From the NCBI GenBank assembly GCA_963513935.1, contig OY740776.1, positions 10,446,724 through 10,510,723 on the forward strand: a stretch of 64,000 bases of DNA, in the 5' to 3' direction. This DNA is from Aphrophora alni (Eukaryota; Arthropoda; Insecta; Hemiptera; Aphrophoridae). Positions 60,860-64,000 of this stretch are shown here, piece after piece (positions within the stretch are counted from its first letter, which is position 1; each line of letters starts with the position of its first letter). The notes beneath the pieces were generated by a model. The model worked only from the letters and a program-made list of their open reading frames with translations, had not been told where the DNA came from and did no database searches. Position numbers and translations under genes: made by a program.

Positions 60860-62990
60860 ACCAATAAATATCTTGAAATGAATTACAACAAATATATACG
60901 TTTAAAATTTGTCATCACGTACTTTTCTCTATACTACACCAATATAGAAAGTAAAAAAAAATCAGTTTATAATATATACCAGAGCGTTGTAATTATTACT
61001 GACAATAAAATTTGTTAAATAAAAATAAGTCAACGTATAAAAACAAGAAACATATCCGACATTTCACTTTCGCCCTTTAGTCTAATGAAGACTGGAAAGT
61101 GATTAACATACGGAAAGACGCATTGCCAACAACCGGGACGGAACCTGAGTTCTAACTTCGGCAAGATAAGCTACCGCTCTGCCAACAGTGCTACGCAACT
61201 CTTCTACAGCTTTACTAAATATAGTAATCGTGTGCCCTGGTCGATCTAGTATCTTTAAGAATCTCCGATCTCGTCTTAATTACACAGGCATTGAAATTAT
61301 ATGATTTTATTGATCAATTTATTTGGAAGTAAAGGATTGAATCTTTATTAGTTTAATTTCTAGAGCTGTTGTCACAGAGCTGCTAATATCACTTGACGAA
61401 TTTGATTATATAAAGTTGTATTTTAGCTTACTGTTACTATCCGAAGCCTTCATAACACAATATCAAATCATATGGTTAATTTTCATGTCTCTGTGGTACT
61501 TATATACAAACAAAAACAGGCGGAATCGTAAATCACATTTAAGATTCTTAGGTCATAAATCTAATTCATAAATCGTTTAAAAGCAGTTGTTTCCCCTTTC
61601 TAAACAGTTAAAAACCCAGTGCCTGTCTTTAGAGCGCTGTTTATTAAAAGGGAGAATATATTATGTAAGCAGATGCAAAACAAAATGCGTACAAAGTGAA
61701 TATATCGGAAGATTAAGTTGTTAAATCCCAAGGCTGTACACAGGAGCAGTTTTAAAGGTCTCGTGCTTTATAAGAACCAAATATTTTAACTGTTTGATAG
61801 AAACTGATTCACATTTAACTAATATAAATTAATAATGTTTTAAAAGAACGGGAAAGTTAGCGGTTTACTTTTAAAATAAAAGCTCAACAGAAATAGCAGT
61901 AACATTTGTTTATTTTGAGTAATATTCTGTAATATTGTCATATTATTGGATTTTTTTTTTCTGTGGTATCTAATTTGACAATATTTTGAAATTTATAATA
62001 AAATCAATTATTCATTACATTAATTTTTTTAAGCAATTTAATTTTCAGTTTGATTGCATATATTTACTATGGTTTATATTTTATTTATGTTATTTAAATT
62101 ATTTATCTGTTGATAATATTTAAGGGAAGGCATTTATTATTATTATATTTAGAAGTATTTCCAAAATACCTATACTAGATAAATAGTGAAATAAGAGAAT
62201 TTGATTTTTATGGTGTATACAATACCTTATGTCTTGATGAATTCTTTCATACGTCTTTAAGGTAATGGAATCCGTGGCTGTGAGCCAAAGTAACATGTTC
62301 TCGCCTTGTGTTTGGCTTATTGAGCAAAATCTTATATACGATTGAATATGAGAAATTGTGTCATTTGCATTGCATGCAAGATTATGTGTTTGTTGGGTGA
62401 ATATAATATTTTCTATTTCCGCTATTTTAATAGAATATTTATTTTCTAGCGCTGAGAGAGAAATGAAATAATTGTGTTGTTAGTTATAAAAGCTATTGTT
62501 TTTGTGCAAACTATAAAAATGTTTCTACAGTTGTGATATCATTTATAGGAATTTCGAAGCCTAAGGCTGTGATACCGAGCACTGATCCTACCCTTAGGAG
62601 TAATTTGACATTACTCACAGTCACAGTATATACATATGGGTCCAGGAGGTTGCAATTTGTGTGTGATTCTCTTACAATTTGATAAGCAAGGCTCGGATTT
62701 ACAAATCTTTGGAGACGTTGTGTAACTAAATATTCAATTATCTACATAACAGGGGTTAACTAGACCCCTGTTTACCCTTTTGGTATTACTGTACAGATGT
62801 TTTAAGCATAATGTCTCACCATCAAATCCATAATATTAAAAAATACAAAGTCGCGTACATTAAATTGTCACTCACTCAAACTGGAGGTAGTTTTTACGGT
62901 TAAATTAAATATCTAATGCACACACACACATACATACACATATATATACATACATACACACGCGCACACACGCACACATAGGTGCGCGCA
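60860..62990. other. AT-rich interval without genes, ending in a CA/TA-rich microsatellite
   Basis: Apart from the tRNA-like sequence at 61125-61195, nothing is recognised. 62918-62985 is a compound CA/TA/CG-rich microsatellite. Confidence 0.45.
61125..61195 (-). mobile_element. tRNA-derived repeat, degenerate
   Basis: Minus strand: a D-arm-like TTGGCAGAGCGGTAGC, a TATCTT/AAGTTA arm and a box B-like GGTTCCGTCCC (61135-61145 on the plus strand). The ends do not form an acceptor stem, and the A and B boxes are imperfect. It is best read as a fossil tRNA-derived SINE head. Confidence 0.4.
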
Positions 62991-62999
62991 TGAATATTA

Positions 63000-63545
63000 A
63001 ATGATTTTATTTATTTATTCATATTATGGCCGTAGACAGAATCAATTGTATAGCACAGCAATAGTCAATTTAAAATAATACACAAGCAATACAACAAATA
63101 TATCAACATAATCAATCAATACACACTAGACAAAATACAAAACACAAAACACAAAACAACATTTCAAAAAAATAATTCCAATAATCGATTAACCAAAAAA
63201 CCGAACAAAATAGTGACCGACAAAGGTAAATTAATTAACGCACACAATACAGACACATCTAAGTATAATTACAACAGTATATATATAAATTTAGACACAA
63301 AGGAGAGAAAGAGACCACGTTCATCAAGTCAAGGCCACACAAACTCCTCCACAGAGTAAAAGGATCTAGACAATAGTAGTTGTCTAAGGCTGTTTTTAAA
63401 TGATAAAACAATCCTGATGGTTTATCTATGGGAGCTTGTTTATCAGTCTAGCAACAGCCTGGGAAGGAAGTTTGCTTTATGAATTTAATCTATGCTGTCC
63501 AGCAAAATAACTACTTGCTTGTCTAGTGCTAAAATTATGTAGATC
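63000..63545 (-). mobile_element. LINE 3' end remnant, copy b
   Basis: Same repeat as 16020-16600. On the minus strand 63429-63446 again reads LINKLP, followed by a frameshifted tail. Shared landmarks on the plus strand include ATAATTCCAATAATCGA and GTTGTCTAAGGCTG. Confidence 0.6.
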
Positions 63546-63653
63546 TTTAATTTGGATACGCTCAGTTTTGAACCTGTAGTAGAGTATCAACTCAAGTATA
63601 TGATGATAGAATAAAACTCGAACACAATATCTCACAAAAAATACGTTTACTTA

Positions 63654-63694
63654 ATCAAACGCATTTCAACGACAAAGTCGCCATCCTCAATGAC
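63654..63694 (-). ncRNA. Hammerhead-ribozyme-like motif, family 1, copy d
   Basis: Minus strand: stem I GUCA/UGAU (one G-U), core UUGAGGA (C3 changed to U), extra U, well-formed stem II GGCGAC/GUCGUU, GAAA, UGCG, UU. The flank from AAACTCGAACACAATATCTC (63615) is shared with copies b and c. Confidence 0.4.
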
Positions 63695-64000
63695 ACATTG
63701 TATATAACTTAATATATACTCCGGAGTGTGACAACTCCAAATTCTTTAACCACAACCCTACATAACAGCTGTTTTAAGACCTGCATAAGCCTTGTAGCTA
63801 ATTTTTTTTTTCAGAACAAAAGCTCTGCATATCAGAATTGACACATCTCCCAAAGGAGAGTTCCACTTTTCAGATGCTAATTAAAGCGAAACTTTATCTA
63901 AAACACGATCTACACTAGTAAATTGACTGACTAGTTGATACAATAACCTCCCTCCACTGAGACAATAAACGGATCTATTGCTCAGAATAGCAACCATTCA

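Overview
The window is AT-rich, repeat-dominated DNA of an animal nuclear genome. It is most likely an arthropod and probably an insect: it holds a Ty3/gypsy retrotransposon with arthropod-type gag-pol, a Tc1/mariner-superfamily element, tRNA-derived SINEs, jockey-like LINE tails and one clear spliced exon. A hemipteran is only a guess. There is no bacterial-style gene organisation, and almost every short open frame is a by-product of tandem repeats or AT-rich sequence.

Layout. 1-4990 holds one Ty3/gypsy element on the minus strand with a single intact 1401-codon gag-pol frame, a tRNA-Ser-type primer-binding site and the inner edge of its 5' LTR; its 3' LTR lies left of the window. 5402-6270 is a 58-bp minisatellite. 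7.1-10.1 kb holds a hammerhead-like motif, a half MITE with a tRNA-derived SINE inside it, the terminal coding exon of a host gene (8718-9284, rich in Arg-Arg-x-Ser sites) and two foldbacks with hammerhead-like arms. 10.85-12.23 kb is a 21-bp minisatellite. 13.6-14.4 kb is a complete MITE with arms of about 285 bp. 17.95-20.25 kb is a 171-bp satellite running straight into a foldback with an almost canonical hammerhead in each arm. 28.0-29.6 and 31.9-33.3 kb are two related arrays of one 30-bp unit in different higher-order periods. 36-51 kb is a mosaic of dispersed repeats plus a tRNA-derived SINE, a candidate minus-strand exon and a degenerate reading frame. 55.3-56.2 kb is an internally deleted mariner-like element with a paralogous empty site in this window. 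57.65-58.15 kb is a GA tract of about 500 bp. 59.46-60.85 kb is a 140-bp satellite organised as 280-bp dimers. 63.0-63.7 kb is a LINE 3' tail and another hammerhead-like motif.

The recurring theme is hammerhead-ribozyme-like motifs: at least eleven sites in five sequence families. Several sit in inverted pairs. The four better-preserved families have a palindromic stem III and one extra nucleotide between the conserved core and stem II. This resembles the ribozymes of Penelope-like retroelements, but no Penelope reverse transcriptase was recognised here. The only host coding sequence I can support is the 8718-9284 exon, with a weaker candidate exon at 47589-47770.
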